Below are positions 44,308-53,797 of a stretch of 64,000 nucleotides of DNA, piece after piece. Source of the stretch: Marinobacter iranensis (lineage in GTDB: Bacteria > Pseudomonadota > Gammaproteobacteria > Pseudomonadales > Oleiphilaceae); assembly GCF_029207565.1 (NCBI RefSeq), contig NZ_JANCMW010000013.1, forward strand, positions 1-64,000. Reading direction: 5' to 3'. Under the pieces are notes generated by a model, which was not told where the DNA came from, did no database searches, and saw only the letters and a list, made by a program, of their open reading frames with translations. Position numbers and translations under genes: made by a program. Each line of letters starts with the position of its first letter. Positions within the stretch are counted from its first letter, which is position 1.

Positions 44308-45675
44308 TCAGATATCCCGTGCCTGTTGGGTGGCGTTGCCAATATAAGTGCCCGGTGTCAGCTCCATCAGTTCCGCCTTGGCGGAGTCGGGAATGTCCAG
44401 CGAGTCCACAAAGGCTTTGATGACCTCAGGTGTCATCGCCTTGCCACGGGTCAGCGCCTTGAGTTTCTCGTAGGGCTTTTCGATGTTGTAGCGGCGCATG
44501 ACGGTCTGGATGGGCTCTGCAAGAACTTCCCAGGCGTGGTCCAGGTCTTCATCCAGTCGGGCCGGGTTGATTTCCAGCTTGCTCAGGCCTTTCAGTGTGG
44601 CTTCATAGGCGATCAGGCTGTGGGCGAAACCGACACCGAGGTTGCGCAGAACAGTGGAGTCGGTCAGGTCCCGCTGCCAACGTGAAATCGGTAGCTTGGC
44701 GGACAGATGGCTGAACAGGGCGTTGGCGATGCCCAGGTTGCCTTCGGAATTCTCGAAATCGATGGGGTTGACCTTGTGGGGCATGGTGGAGGAACCCACT
44801 TCGCCTTCCACGGTTTTCTGCTTGAAATACCCTAGGGAAATGTAGCCCCAGATATCCCGGTCCAGGTCGATCAGGATGGTGTTGAAACGGGCAATGGCAT
44901 CGTAGAGCTCGGCGATGTAGTCGTGGGGTTCGATCTGGGTGGTGTAGGGGTTCCAGTCCAGGCCCAGGCTTTCAATGAAGTCCTTCGCATTCTGTGCCCA
45001 GTCGATCGACGGGTAGGCCGACAGGTGGGCGTTGTAGTTGCCCACCGCACCGTTGATCTTGCCCATCAGTTCCACGCCGCGAATCTGTTTCATCTGGCGG
45101 CGCAGGCGGTAAACCACATTGGCCAGTTCCTTGCCCACGGTAGATGGCGATGCGGTCTGGCCGTGGGTGCGGGACAGCATGGGCTGTTCGGCGTGTTCGT
45201 GGGCCAGCTCGGCCAGCCGGTCGACAACGCGGTCCATGGCTGGAAGCAGCCCATGGTCCAGGCCTTCACGCAGCATCAGGGCGTGGGAGAGGTTATTGAT
45301 GTCTTCGGAGGTGCAGGCAAAGTGCACGAATTCGGTGACCGCATGCAGTTCCGGAACGTCCGCGATCTTTTCCTTGATGAAGTATTCCACCGCCTTTACG
45401 TCGTGGTTGGTGGTGCGTTCAATACCCTTGATCCGCTCCGCATCCGCCAGGTTAAAGCCGGAAACCATGTCATCCAGGAACTGGTTGGCTTCGGCGGAGA
45501 AGACAGGCACTTCGGTAATGCCGGGATGGGCGGCCAGCTTCTGCAGCCAGCGGAGTTCGACGGTGACGCGGTTCCTGATCAGGCCATACTCACTGAAAAT
45601 GTCACGGAAAACGCTGACTTTGCTGCCATAGCGTCCATCCACCGGGGAAATGGCGGTCAGGGCGTTGAGTTCCAT
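44308..45675 (-). CDS. purB: Adenylosuccinate lyase PurB
   Basis: A 455-residue protein with the fumarase-superfamily signature SSTMPHKVNPIDFENSEGN and the early segment TAISPVDGRYGSKV, typical of the gammaproteobacterial type. It acts twice in purine synthesis: SAICAR cleavage and adenylosuccinate cleavage. Same strand and closely followed by roxA. Confidence 0.96.
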   Translation of the reverse strand: MELNALTAISPVDGRYGSKVSVFRDIFSEYGLIRNRVTVELRWLQKLAAHPGITEVPVFSAEANQFLDDMVSGFNLADAERIKGIERTTNHDVKAVEYFIKEKIADVPELHAVTEFVHFACTSEDINNLSHALMLREGLDHGLLPAMDRVVDRLAELAHEHAEQPMLSRTHGQTASPSTVGKELANVVYRLRRQMKQIRGVELMGKINGAVGNYNAHLSAYPSIDWAQNAKDFIESLGLDWNPYTTQIEPHDYIAELYDAIARFNTILIDLDRDIWGYISLGYFKQKTVEGEVGSSTMPHKVNPIDFENSEGNLGIANALFSHLSAKLPISRWQRDLTDSTVLRNLGVGFAHSLIAYEATLKGLSKLEINPARLDEDLDHAWEVLAEPIQTVMRRYNIEKPYEKLKALTRGKAMTPEVIKAFVDSLDIPDSAKAELMELTPGTYIGNATQQARDI

Positions 45676-45754
45676 CGAAAACCTCTCAAGTCATCAAAGA
45701 TACGGTCAAAAGAAAAACTGGGGGCGCATATGATACACCAGCGGCGGCCGGGAT

Positions 45755-46399
45755 TCAGTCGTAAACCGACCGGTTTGCCTTCTCCGCCAGTTCCCGGGCC
45801 GTCATGATGACCTTGCGGCGGTTGAAAATGAGCTGCCAGCGGCGTCCGCCGGTCTGATGCCAGAGTATCGAGGAACGAATGCCTGCCAGTAACAGGGCTC
45901 GTACTTTGGCGGCGTTTTCCTCGCGCTGGAGGATGGTCGGCTCACCGGTGACCTGGATGCGCTGGCGGAAGGTGCTGATGGTATCCGCGTAAATCGATGC
46001 CAGGTTGGCAACCAGGTTACCGTGGCTGTATCCAAAGTGACTGGCGGTGTGCCGAGCCTGGTCAATACGGCTGCCAATCACATCCAGCATATCGTTGTTA
46101 CGTCGAAGTTTGGATGACAGGTTGATCAGGTTCAGGGCGTAACGCAGCACTTCGATATCCTGCTGCTTACTTTGCTGGCTCATAACACTGGCCAGTGTGG
46201 CCAGACCTTCCCGCAGGTCTTTCAGTTCACCGCCATACACATCCAGGGTGGTTTCCGGCTGGGTGGCGAACAGGGAACGCATGCAGGTTTCAAAGCTGGA
46301 TTCCGCACACTGCCCGGAATGGGCCACTTGCTGTACCAGTGCCGACGCCTGGAAAACCCCCGCCAGGGCAAGGGTCTGGTCGTGTAATGATCGGCTCAT
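45755..46399 (-). CDS. hflD: High-frequency lysogenization protein HflD
   Basis: A 214-residue helical protein beginning SLHDQTLALAGVFQASALVQQVAH, the HflD signature. In E. coli it binds phage lambda CII; the normal role is poorly known. It overlaps the end of mnmA by 4 nt and precedes purB, the usual gene order. Confidence 0.93.
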   Translation of the reverse strand: MSRSLHDQTLALAGVFQASALVQQVAHSGQCAESSFETCMRSLFATQPETTLDVYGGELKDLREGLATLASVMSQQSKQQDIEVLRYALNLINLSSKLRRNNDMLDVIGSRIDQARHTASHFGYSHGNLVANLASIYADTISTFRQRIQVTGEPTILQREENAAKVRALLLAGIRSSILWHQTGGRRWQLIFNRRKVIMTARELAEKANRSVYD

Positions 46400-47556
46400 G
46401 CGCCGGCTCCCTCGGCCTTATTGGTCGTTGCGTCCGGCTGCTGCTCGCCGTCCCGCCAGGTTTGCTCGATAACACCGCCGCCAAGGCACACTTCGCCATG
46501 ATAGAAGACCACCGACTGGCCCGGCGTCACGGCCCGCTGTGCGTCGTCGAAGACCACCCTGAATCCGCTGTCCAGGGCCGTGACCACGCAGTCCTGATCC
46601 GGCTGGCGGTAACGGGTCTTGGCCTTGCAGCGGAACTCCGTTGCCGGCGGCTCACCGGCGATCCAGTCTACCGGGCCACTGAGTAACCCACGGGAGAACA
46701 GCAGGGGATGATGTTTGCCCTGAACGGCAACCAGCACGTTGCGGGAAAGGTCTTTCTCCGCCACGTACCAGGGCTCGTCGCCGAATTCGCTCAGGCCACC
46801 AATACCCAGCCCCTGGCGCTGGCCGATGGTGTGATACATCAGGCCCTGGTGCCGGCCGATCACCTGCCCGTCAGGCGTTTCAATATTGCCCGGTTGGGCG
46901 GGAATATACTGTTTCAGGAAGTCCCGGAACTTGCGCTCACCGATAAAGCAGATACCGGTGGAATCCTTCTTGTCATGGGTGATAAAGCCTTGCTCGGCGG
47001 CAATACGCCGTACTTCCGGTTTCTCCAGTTCGCCCACCGGGAACAGGGTGCGGGCTATGCGTTCGCCGGAGACGGCGTGCAGGAAGTAGCTCTGGTCCTT
47101 GTTGGGGTCCAGGCCTTTGAGCAGTTCGGCTTTTCCGCTGCCGTCGTTCAGCGGCCGCTGGCGTGTGTAGTGGCCCGTGGCGATGTGATCGGCACCCAGT
47201 GTGATGGCGTAGTCGAGGAAGGCGCGGAACTTCACTTCCTTATTGCACAGGATATCCGGGTTCGGGGTGCGGCCGGCCCTGTATTCAGACAGGAAGTGTT
47301 CAAACACCCGGTCCCAGTATTCCGCCGCAAAGCTGGCGGTATGCAGGGGGATGCCAATGGTCTCCGCCACTGCCTGTGCGTCCGCGAGGTCAGTCATGGC
47401 GGTGCAGTATTCGGTGCCGTCGTCTTCGTCCCAGTTTTTCATGAACAGGCCCTCCACCTGATAGCCCTGGTCTTTCAGGAGCCAGGCTGCCACGGAAGAG
47501 TCCACGCCGCCGGACATGCCGACGATCACTCGGGTATTTTCAGGTGCTTTAGTCAT
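46396..47556 (-). CDS. mnmA: tRNA-specific 2-thiouridylase MnmA
   Basis: A 386-residue protein with the PP-loop VIVGMSGGVDSSVAAWLL, the catalytic cysteine context EYCTAMTDLADAQ, a second cysteine in STGICFIGERKFRDFL, and the HTIGQRQGLGIGG segment. It inserts sulfur at U34 of tRNA Lys, Glu and Gln, fed by the Tus relay. The start at 47556 (MTKAPENTRVI) is preferred to a 5'-extended frame. Confidence 0.96.
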   Translation of the reverse strand: MTKAPENTRVIVGMSGGVDSSVAAWLLKDQGYQVEGLFMKNWDEDDGTEYCTAMTDLADAQAVAETIGIPLHTASFAAEYWDRVFEHFLSEYRAGRTPNPDILCNKEVKFRAFLDYAITLGADHIATGHYTRQRPLNDGSGKAELLKGLDPNKDQSYFLHAVSGERIARTLFPVGELEKPEVRRIAAEQGFITHDKKDSTGICFIGERKFRDFLKQYIPAQPGNIETPDGQVIGRHQGLMYHTIGQRQGLGIGGLSEFGDEPWYVAEKDLSRNVLVAVQGKHHPLLFSRGLLSGPVDWIAGEPPATEFRCKAKTRYRQPDQDCVVTALDSGFRVVFDDAQRAVTPGQSVVFYHGEVCLGGGVIEQTWRDGEQQPDATTNKAEGAGA

Positions 47557-47605
47557 GTCTGGGTCTGTCGCGTTCAAAGGGGCGGATTCTAGCATTTAAG
47601 CCAGG

Positions 47606-48055
47606 TTACGTCTGCGGTTCGACAATCACATCCAGGGGAAACCGGCGGCCGTTTCGGTAATCTTCTATGCACTGCATGACCAAAGGGCTCCGCAGCTTGT
47701 CGGATTGCTGCCGGATTTCTTCCGGTGTCAGCCAGTGGGCGGCGATAATGCCGTCATCGAGTTCACGGGTGACCCGGCTCAGCGCCCTGGCTGAAAAACA
47801 GAAACGGTAGTAGGTAACGCCGTTTGCAGGTGCCTTGTAGGTGTAGATTCCCAGGAAATGCTCCGGTTCCACCTCCCAGCCGGTCTCTTCCAGGGTTTCC
47901 CTGAGCGCTGCGTCGATAATTTTCTCGCCTTCCTCCACGTGGCCGGCAGGCTGGTTGAACACCACCTGGCCGTGACTCACTTCCTCCACCAGCAGAAAGC
48001 GACCCTGATCGTCCTCTACAATAACGGCAACAGTGGCGTGGGGTGTCCAGGTCAT
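47606..48055 (-). CDS. Nudix hydrolase (NudJ-like)
   Basis: A 149-residue protein with the Nudix box GHVEEGEKIIDAALRETLEETGW. It resembles NudJ, a phosphatase of thiamin-related and nucleoside pyrophosphates that commonly sits between rluE and mnmA. Its start overlaps the rluE-like stop codon (ATGA), and its end is 50 nt before the mnmA start. Confidence 0.9.
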   Translation of the reverse strand: MTWTPHATVAVIVEDDQGRFLLVEEVSHGQVVFNQPAGHVEEGEKIIDAALRETLEETGWEVEPEHFLGIYTYKAPANGVTYYRFCFSARALSRVTRELDDGIIAAHWLTPEEIRQQSDKLRSPLVMQCIEDYRNGRRFPLDVIVEPQT

Positions 48056-48693
48056 GAGCGGGGTTTTCTCCGGGGTGAGTGTTTGCGGGTTGCCGACGGT
48101 TTCCGCGCGGGCTTCGCCGCCGCCGGCGCTGGTGGATGGACCGTCATCGTCCGGAATTCCCCGGGCGAAAGTCCTTCAAGGGCCCAGTCCCCGATACCAT
48201 AGCGAACCAGTCGGAGGGTAGGGAAGCCCACTGCTGCGGTCATGCGTCGGACCTGCCGGTTCTTGCCTTCGGTAATGGTTATTCGTATCCAGCTTGTGGG
48301 AACCGACTCCCGGTATCGTACCGGGGGGTTCCGGGGCCAGATATCCGGCGCTTGCATTAACGCTACGTCTGCCGGCCGCGTTTTACCGTCTTTCAGTGTG
48401 ACGCCTTCACGCAGTTGCTTCAGAGCTTTTTCAGTGATTTCGCCTTCCACCTGAACCCAGTAGGTTTTCGGCATTTTCTGCCTTGGAGAGGCGATACGGT
48501 TCTGCAGTTGACCATCGTCTGTCAGTAGCAACAGGCCTTCGGAGTCGAAATCCAGGCGCCCGGCAGGGTAGACGGCGGGGATGGTGAGCCAGTCTGCCAG
48601 GGTGGCACGACGGTGACCGTTCGTATCACCTTTTTCGTCAGTAAACTGGCACAGCACCCTGAAGGGCTTGTTAAAAAGAATCAGCGTTGCCAT
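48052..48693 (-). CDS. rluE: rRNA pseudouridine synthase, RluE-like
   Basis: A 213-residue protein with the RluE/RsuA-type active site VYPAGRLDFDSEGLLLLTDDG and the segment NRQVRRMTAAVGFPTLRLVR. It lacks the N-terminal S4 domain of other members, as RluE does. RluE converts U2457 of 23S rRNA. The Arg/Lys/Pro-rich tail (about residues 185-213) is longer than usual. First gene of the leftward run. Confidence 0.88.
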   Translation of the reverse strand: MATLILFNKPFRVLCQFTDEKGDTNGHRRATLADWLTIPAVYPAGRLDFDSEGLLLLTDDGQLQNRIASPRQKMPKTYWVQVEGEITEKALKQLREGVTLKDGKTRPADVALMQAPDIWPRNPPVRYRESVPTSWIRITITEGKNRQVRRMTAAVGFPTLRLVRYGIGDWALEGLSPGEFRTMTVHPPAPAAAKPARKPSATRKHSPRRKPRS

Positions 48694-48891
48694 CGCGGCA
48701 CAGGAACCTTGGTTTGGGTGGTCGGATTCGGAAAAGGTGTAGTATGCCAGAAGAAGGAGCGGATCTGCTGTGGGGGAATAGGGCGTGCAAGCACAGCCTG
48801 TCTACAGTGCGATGGGCCACATGGCCGCAAGCCACTCTGCCAGCGGTTGCGGCCCGGTGCATTCTGTCAGGTAGTGCCGGTATCAGCAGGG

Positions 48892-49221
48892 TCAGGCGTT
48901 TGCTGCGCGAGGCTGATCCTGGTGGTATCCGCTGTCCTGACTTTGCTCCACGTCTTTACCATCGCTGCCGGATTTCCTTTCTGAGGTATGTTCCGGCGGG
49001 CTCTGTTTCTGCGGCTGCTCCTCAGGGACAATGTTGACCGCATGGATCCCCTTGTCACTGGGTTTTTTGTCGAAGGTGACGGCCTGGCCGGCCTTTAAAG
49101 TTTTGTAACCTTCCATTTGCACTGAAGAGAAGTGAGCAAACAGATCGTCACTGCAGCCTTCCTCAATAATGAAGCCATAACCCTTGGCATTGTTAAACCA
49201 CTTTACTTTGCCTCTTGGCAT
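48892..49221 (-). CDS. cspD: Cold-shock domain protein, CspD-like, with long C-terminal tail
   Basis: A 109-residue protein. Residues 1-70 are a cold-shock domain with the RNP motifs GKVKWFNNAKGYGFI and DDLFAHFSSVQ. The remaining ~40 residues are a hydrophilic, charged tail (PEEQPQKQSPPEHTSERKSG) that family members usually lack. CspD inhibits replication initiation in slow-growing cells. It sits next to clpS and clpA, as in many gammaproteobacteria. Confidence 0.85.
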   Translation of the reverse strand: MPRGKVKWFNNAKGYGFIIEEGCSDDLFAHFSSVQMEGYKTLKAGQAVTFDKKPSDKGIHAVNIVPEEQPQKQSPPEHTSERKSGSDGKDVEQSQDSGYHQDQPRAANA

Positions 49222-49565
49222 GATGAACTCCCCTGTTCTTTCACTGTCAGTGTCTTTGTTATTGATATTGTTGCCGAGCGTTTTGCCTTACACGGATAGC
49301 TGCCTGTTACAGGTGCCCAGTATTTAAGCCCTGATTACAGGTTCCTTACGCCAATTTACAATATTTTACATTGCTATCGTACTGTTGACCAATATTCATT
49401 CAGAGTCAATAGCAGTTATAGCGGGAATGTATGGTTGAACCGGGGCCGGAGCCTGTATCATGACGATATTGATAACCAGCGCACGCCCGGTTCTGTCCAG
49501 TACCTTGAAAACCGGGCTGCAGACAACCATCTTTAGGAAGAGGCACCGATTTCCGGTAAAGAATC
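49222..49565. promoter_or_regulatory. 344-bp intergenic region with divergent cspD and clpS promoters
   Basis: No gene. On the minus strand TTGGTC (49392-49387) and TAAAAT (49368-49363), spaced 18 nt, form a candidate cspD promoter with a long leader (about 130 nt), as is common for cold-shock genes. GCCCGGTT (49485-49492) and AACCGGGC (49510-49517) form an 8-bp stem in the clpS leader. The plus strand has TTGACC at about 49385 without a good -10. Confidence 0.35.
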
Positions 49566-49925
49566 ATGCGGACTATCCAGAATTCTCTACTAGTATTAAA
49601 TCAGGGGGAGGACGAACAACCCGGGCGTCAGGATGATGTCAGTGTTGCTCCCGAGAAGCCTGCTCTCAAGCGTCCCGCACGCTTCAGGGTGTTGCTTCTG
49701 AACGATGATTACACACCCATGGATTTTGTCGTGGATGTGTTGATGACCTTCTTCGGAATGAACGAAGAAAAGGCGACGCAGGTGATGCTGCTCGTCCATA
49801 CGCAGGGAAAAGCCGTATGCGGGGTATATACCCGGGACATCGCGGAAACAAAGGCGGCACAGGTGAACCAGTATTCTTCGGAATGCGATCATCCGCTCCT
49901 TTGCGAGATTGAACGTGCGGACTGA
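49566..49925 (+). CDS. clpS: ATP-dependent Clp protease adaptor ClpS
   Basis: A 119-residue protein with the core motif VLLLNDDYTPMDFVVDVL and the substrate-pocket region MLLVHTQGKAVCGVYTRDIAETKAAQV. ClpS delivers proteins with N-terminal Leu, Phe, Trp or Tyr to ClpAP. The transferases that create such ends (bpt and aat) are 4 kb away on the other strand. Confidence 0.96.
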   Translation: MRTIQNSLLVLNQGEDEQPGRQDDVSVAPEKPALKRPARFRVLLLNDDYTPMDFVVDVLMTFFGMNEEKATQVMLLVHTQGKAVCGVYTRDIAETKAAQVNQYSSECDHPLLCEIERAD

Positions 49926-49943
49926 TAGACCTTGGGGTGGCCC

Positions 49944-52214
49944 ATGCTGAGCAAAGATCTTGAAATTACATTGAATACGGCCTTCAAAAGTGCCCGCGAC
50001 AAGCGTCATGAGTTCATGACCGTCGAGCATCTTTTGCTGGCCTTGCTCGACAACGAATCGGCAGTGGGCGTCCTGAAAGCATGCGGTGCAGACCTGGCCC
50101 GGCTTCAGGAAGAACTCGTTGAGTTTGTGGATTCGACCACACCACTGATCCCCAGCAACGACAGCGAGCGGGAAACACAACCCACGCTCGGATTCCAGCG
50201 CGTGCTTCAACGTGCTGTCTTTCACGTGCAATCCTCTGGCAAAAAGGAGGTGACCGGCGCCAATGTGCTGGTGGCCATCTTCAGTGAACAGGAAAGCCAG
50301 GCGGTCTATGTGCTCAAGAAGCAGAGCATTGCCCGCATTGACGTGGTGAATTTTGTTTCCCATGGCATCTCACGCGTTCAGGGTGCCGAGGATCAGGAAG
50401 GTCATGACCAGGCGTCCCACGAGGAGGCCGGCGAGGAAGGCGGTGCTTCCCGCCCGCTGGAAAGCTATGCCACAAACCTCAACGAACAGGCCCGCCAGGG
50501 CCGCATTGATCCGCTAATCGGCCGCGAACACGAGGTGGAACGGGTGGTACAGATCCTGGTTCGCCGTCGCAAGAACAACCCGCTGCTGGTGGGTGAGGCC
50601 GGCGTGGGCAAGACCGCGATTGCCGAAGGCCTGGCCAAGCGTATTGTGGACAGTCAGGTGCCTGATATTATCGACGACGCAGTGGTCTATTCTCTGGACC
50701 TGGGCGCACTGCTGGCCGGTACCAAATATCGGGGTGATTTCGAGAAACGATTGAAAGGCCTGCTTGCGGAGCTCAAGAAAGAGAAGCATGCGATCCTGTT
50801 CATCGACGAGATCCACACCATCATTGGTGCCGGTTCCGCGTCCGGCGGTGTTATGGATGCCTCCAACCTGCTCAAGCCCATGTTGAGCTCGGGGGAAATC
50901 CGTTGCATCGGTTCCACCACCTTCCAGGAATTCCGTGGCATTTTCGAGAAGGACGCTGCTCTGGCCCGTCGCTTCCAGAAGATCGATGTGAACGAGCCCA
51001 GTGTCGAGGATACCTATCAGATCCTCAAGGGGCTGAAATCCCACTTCGAGAAGCACCACGACCTGAAATACACCGACCAGGCATTGCGCGTGGCCTCTGA
51101 ACTGTCCGAGCGCTACATCACGGACCGTCACCTGCCGGATAAGGCCATTGATGTGATTGATGAGGCCGGCGCCCACCAGCGCCTGCTGCCCATCGCCAAG
51201 CGCAAGAAAACCATTGACGTGTCGGAAATCGAGGATGTGGTTGCGAACATTGCCCGCATTCCGCCGAAGAACGTGTCAACCAGCGACAAGGACCTGCTGC
51301 GCAATCTGGAGCGGGACCTCAAGATGGTGGTCTTCGGGCAGGACCCGGCCATCGAGTCACTGTCCACTGCCATCAAGCTGGCCCGTGCCGGCCTGAAGGC
51401 GCCCGAGAAGCCGGAAGGTGCCTTCCTGTTTGCCGGCCCCACGGGGGTGGGCAAGACCGAAGTCACCAAACAGCTTGCCAAGGTATTGGGTATCGAGCTG
51501 GTGCGCTTCGATATGTCGGAGTACATGGAGCGCCATACAGTGTCCAGGCTGATCGGTGCACCTCCGGGGTATGTGGGTTACGACCAGGGCGGCCTGCTGA
51601 CGGAATCCGTAAGCAAGCATCCGCACTGTGTACTGCTGCTGGATGAGATCGAAAAGGCCCACCCGGAAGTCTTTAACCTGCTGTTGCAGGTGATGGACCA
51701 CGGTACGCTCACGGACAACAATGGCCGCAAGGCGGATTTCCGCCATGTGATCCTGGTGATGACCACCAACGCCGGTGCCGAGAGCATGGCCCGCCGTTCC
51801 ATTGGCTTCAGCGAACAGGACCACAGCTCTGACGGTATGGAGATCATTACCAAGACCTTCACGCCGGAGTTCCGCAACCGTCTGGACAGCATTATCCAGT
51901 TCGGTGATCTCCAGCCAGCCACCATCACGCACGTGGTGGACAAGTTCCTGACTGAACTGCAGGCCCAGTTGGATGAGAAGCATGTTGTGCTTCATGTTGA
52001 CGACGCCGCGAAGGAATGGCTGGCAGAGAAGGGCTACGATGTCACCATGGGTGCACGCCCGATGGCTCGCCTGATCCAGGACAAGATCAAGCGGCCACTG
52101 GCTGAACAGATCCTGTTCGGCCGGCTGTCAGAGCATGGCGGTGACGTGCACATTCACCTCAAGGACGACGAACTGCAATTCGAGTACGAGGACGAGCCGG
52201 CCGAGGCGGTGTAA
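49944..52214 (+). CDS. clpA: ATP-dependent Clp protease ATP-binding subunit ClpA
   Basis: A 756-residue protein with an N-domain that binds ClpS, two AAA+ modules (Walker A GEAGVGKTAIAEG in the first, GPTGVGKTEVTKQ in the second, with matching Walker B ILFIDEIHT and LLLDEIEKAHP), and the C-terminal tail. It unfolds substrates for ClpP. The start at 49944 (MLSKDLEI) follows clpS by 18 nt; co-transcription is likely. A terminator follows. Confidence 0.97.
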   Translation: MLSKDLEITLNTAFKSARDKRHEFMTVEHLLLALLDNESAVGVLKACGADLARLQEELVEFVDSTTPLIPSNDSERETQPTLGFQRVLQRAVFHVQSSGKKEVTGANVLVAIFSEQESQAVYVLKKQSIARIDVVNFVSHGISRVQGAEDQEGHDQASHEEAGEEGGASRPLESYATNLNEQARQGRIDPLIGREHEVERVVQILVRRRKNNPLLVGEAGVGKTAIAEGLAKRIVDSQVPDIIDDAVVYSLDLGALLAGTKYRGDFEKRLKGLLAELKKEKHAILFIDEIHTIIGAGSASGGVMDASNLLKPMLSSGEIRCIGSTTFQEFRGIFEKDAALARRFQKIDVNEPSVEDTYQILKGLKSHFEKHHDLKYTDQALRVASELSERYITDRHLPDKAIDVIDEAGAHQRLLPIAKRKKTIDVSEIEDVVANIARIPPKNVSTSDKDLLRNLERDLKMVVFGQDPAIESLSTAIKLARAGLKAPEKPEGAFLFAGPTGVGKTEVTKQLAKVLGIELVRFDMSEYMERHTVSRLIGAPPGYVGYDQGGLLTESVSKHPHCVLLLDEIEKAHPEVFNLLLQVMDHGTLTDNNGRKADFRHVILVMTTNAGAESMARRSIGFSEQDHSSDGMEIITKTFTPEFRNRLDSIIQFGDLQPATITHVVDKFLTELQAQLDEKHVVLHVDDAAKEWLAEKGYDVTMGARPMARLIQDKIKRPLAEQILFGRLSEHGGDVHIHLKDDELQFEYEDEPAEAV

Positions 52215-52243
52215 ACGTCGCCCGAACCGGTCCTCAACCCCTG

Positions 52244-52275
52244 AAAAGCCGCGCTGGAAACAGCGCGGCTTTTTT
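52244..52275 (+). terminator. Rho-independent terminator of clpSA
   Basis: AAAGCCGCGCTG, loop GAAA, then CAGCGCGGCTTTTTT: a GC-rich stem followed by a T tract immediately after clpA. Strong canonical form. Confidence 0.85.
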
Positions 52276-52363
52276 CTACAACAGGTTTCCAGGGCCCGAT
52301 TGACTCTGCAGGGGGCTCTCCCCTGACGTTGTTGTCAATCCATTCTTCCCCGTTCTCTGTCAG

Positions 52364-52381
52364 ATTGTTGTGCACAACAAT
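52364..52381. promoter_or_regulatory. Perfect 18-bp palindrome before the solute-binding protein gene
   Basis: ATTGTTGTGCACAACAAT equals its own reverse complement. It lies immediately upstream of the AAGGAG Shine-Dalgarno (52385-52390) of the gene starting at 52400. A LacI-, MarR- or TetR-type dimer could bind it; no obvious regulator gene adjoins. Confidence 0.55.
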
Positions 52382-52399
52382 GATAAGGAGACTCGGGAG

Positions 52400-53431
52400 A
52401 TGAAAGCGCTATCAGTGCTCGTATTGGTTGTTCTCGGCCTGTCCGGCTGGAGCAGTGCTGCCGCCAGTGAACGCCGGGAGTTCTGTGTGTTCGATGTCGC
52501 CGGGGCGGGCGGATTTGTTTACCGCACACTGCAGGATTATCACCGCAAGGCGGCTGCGGTGGGGGTGAGGCTCAATATGCGCCCCTACACTGACGAGGAT
52601 AAGGCCGTTGCGGACTTCAGGGCGGGGCATTGCGATATTGTGGCAGTGACCGATATGGGTGCCCGTAAGTTCAACGATTTTTCCGGCTCCATCAGTGCCA
52701 TCGGCGCAGTGCCCTACTATGAAGACCTGAAAGTACTGCTTCATATACTGGCCAGCCCCAGGGTGGATCACCACCTGGAGCAGGATGGGTACGAGGTCCT
52801 GGGCGTGACCCCGATGGGAGCAGCCTACCTGTTCGTGAACGATCGGAATATTAACCATGTGGATGCCTTGAAAGGAAAGCGCATTACTGTGTTCGAGGGG
52901 CACCACGACGCCCGGCACATGGTGGAATATGTGGGGGCGGTCCCGGTCACGGCGAAAATTTCCAATTTTGCCCGTCTGTTCAATTCCGGCGAGGCGGATA
53001 TCAGCTACGCGCCTGCAGCTGCTTATGAAGTTCTTGAGATGTTCCGCGGTATGGGAGACAGCGGTGGTATCGTGAAGTATCCGGTGGGGCAGGTGACCGT
53101 CCAGTTGATTGCCCGGGCGGGAGCGTTCGAGGATACCTTTGTCAGGAAGTCGCGGCGGATCATGTCCCGGCTTTACCCGGAAGCCATGCGTATTGTGAGA
53201 CAGTACGAAGGGTCAATTCCCGAGGACCGCTGGGTTGAGATTTCGCCCAAGGCAGTGCGCGGTTATCAGGAAATGCTGCGCAGCGTGCGGATTGATATGC
53301 AGCAATCCACGGAGGACACCGGCATGCTTGCCGCGGGCGTGTATCACGACGACATGATGACGATCCTGCGGAAGGTCAGGTGTTATACCAATCCCGGTGC
53401 AGCGGAGTGTTCGGCGGAAAACAGGGAATAG
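52400..53431 (+). CDS. Exported putative solute-binding protein (DUF6091-like)
   Basis: A 343-residue protein with a signal peptide (MKALSVLVLVVLGLSGWSSAAAS). The mature part resembles the periplasmic-binding-like DUF6091 proteins (REFCVFDVAGAGGFVYRTLQDY, GAAYLFVNDRNINHVDALKGKRI, VRCYTNPGAAECS at the end). The ligand is unknown and no permease is adjacent. The start is at 52400 after AAGGAG; the upstream ATG at 52370 falls inside the palindrome. Transcribed toward infA and followed by a shared terminator. Confidence 0.8.
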   Translation: MKALSVLVLVVLGLSGWSSAAASERREFCVFDVAGAGGFVYRTLQDYHRKAAAVGVRLNMRPYTDEDKAVADFRAGHCDIVAVTDMGARKFNDFSGSISAIGAVPYYEDLKVLLHILASPRVDHHLEQDGYEVLGVTPMGAAYLFVNDRNINHVDALKGKRITVFEGHHDARHMVEYVGAVPVTAKISNFARLFNSGEADISYAPAAAYEVLEMFRGMGDSGGIVKYPVGQVTVQLIARAGAFEDTFVRKSRRIMSRLYPEAMRIVRQYEGSIPEDRWVEISPKAVRGYQEMLRSVRIDMQQSTEDTGMLAAGVYHDDMMTILRKVRCYTNPGAAECSAENRE

Positions 53432-53459
53432 GGTAGCAATGCGGGCCAGATCTGAAACG

Positions 53460-53483
53460 AAAAAGCCCCGATACCGGGGCTTT
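53460..53483. terminator. Bidirectional terminator between the solute-binding gene and infA
   Basis: AAAAGCCCCG, ATAC, CGGGGCTTTT: a symmetrical stem with T tracts on both sides. It lies between the 3' ends of two convergent genes and can end both. Confidence 0.85.
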
Positions 53484-53500
53484 TAGATGTCATAACGCTA

Positions 53501-53719
53501 TTAACGGGCGCGGTAAACGATGCGTCCCTTGCTCAGGTCATACGGGGTCAGTTCTACCTTGACCTTGTCTCCTGTCAGGATGCGGATATAGTTCTTGCGC
53601 ATCTTTCCAGAGATGTGAGCGGTAACAATATGGCCGTTTTCAAGTTCAACGCGGAACATAGTGTTTGGAAGCGTATCAACAATAACGCCTTCCATTTCAA
53701 TAGCATCGGACTTTGCCAT
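53501..53719 (-). CDS. infA: Translation initiation factor IF-1
   Basis: A 72-residue protein: AKSDAIEMEGVIVDTLPNTMFRVELENG through KGRIVYRAR, fully typical. IF-1 blocks the ribosomal A site during initiation. It follows bpt on the same strand. A palindrome AATTGCGCAATT (53758-53769) lies in its leader. Confidence 0.98.
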   Translation of the reverse strand: MAKSDAIEMEGVIVDTLPNTMFRVELENGHIVTAHISGKMRKNYIRILTGDKVKVELTPYDLSKGRIVYRAR

Positions 53720-53797
53720 TCAGTAAAAACCTCGTAAATTGGCTTGCTGTGATTTTAAATTGCGCAATTCTGCCTGATTTGTCGCCATTTGGCAAAA

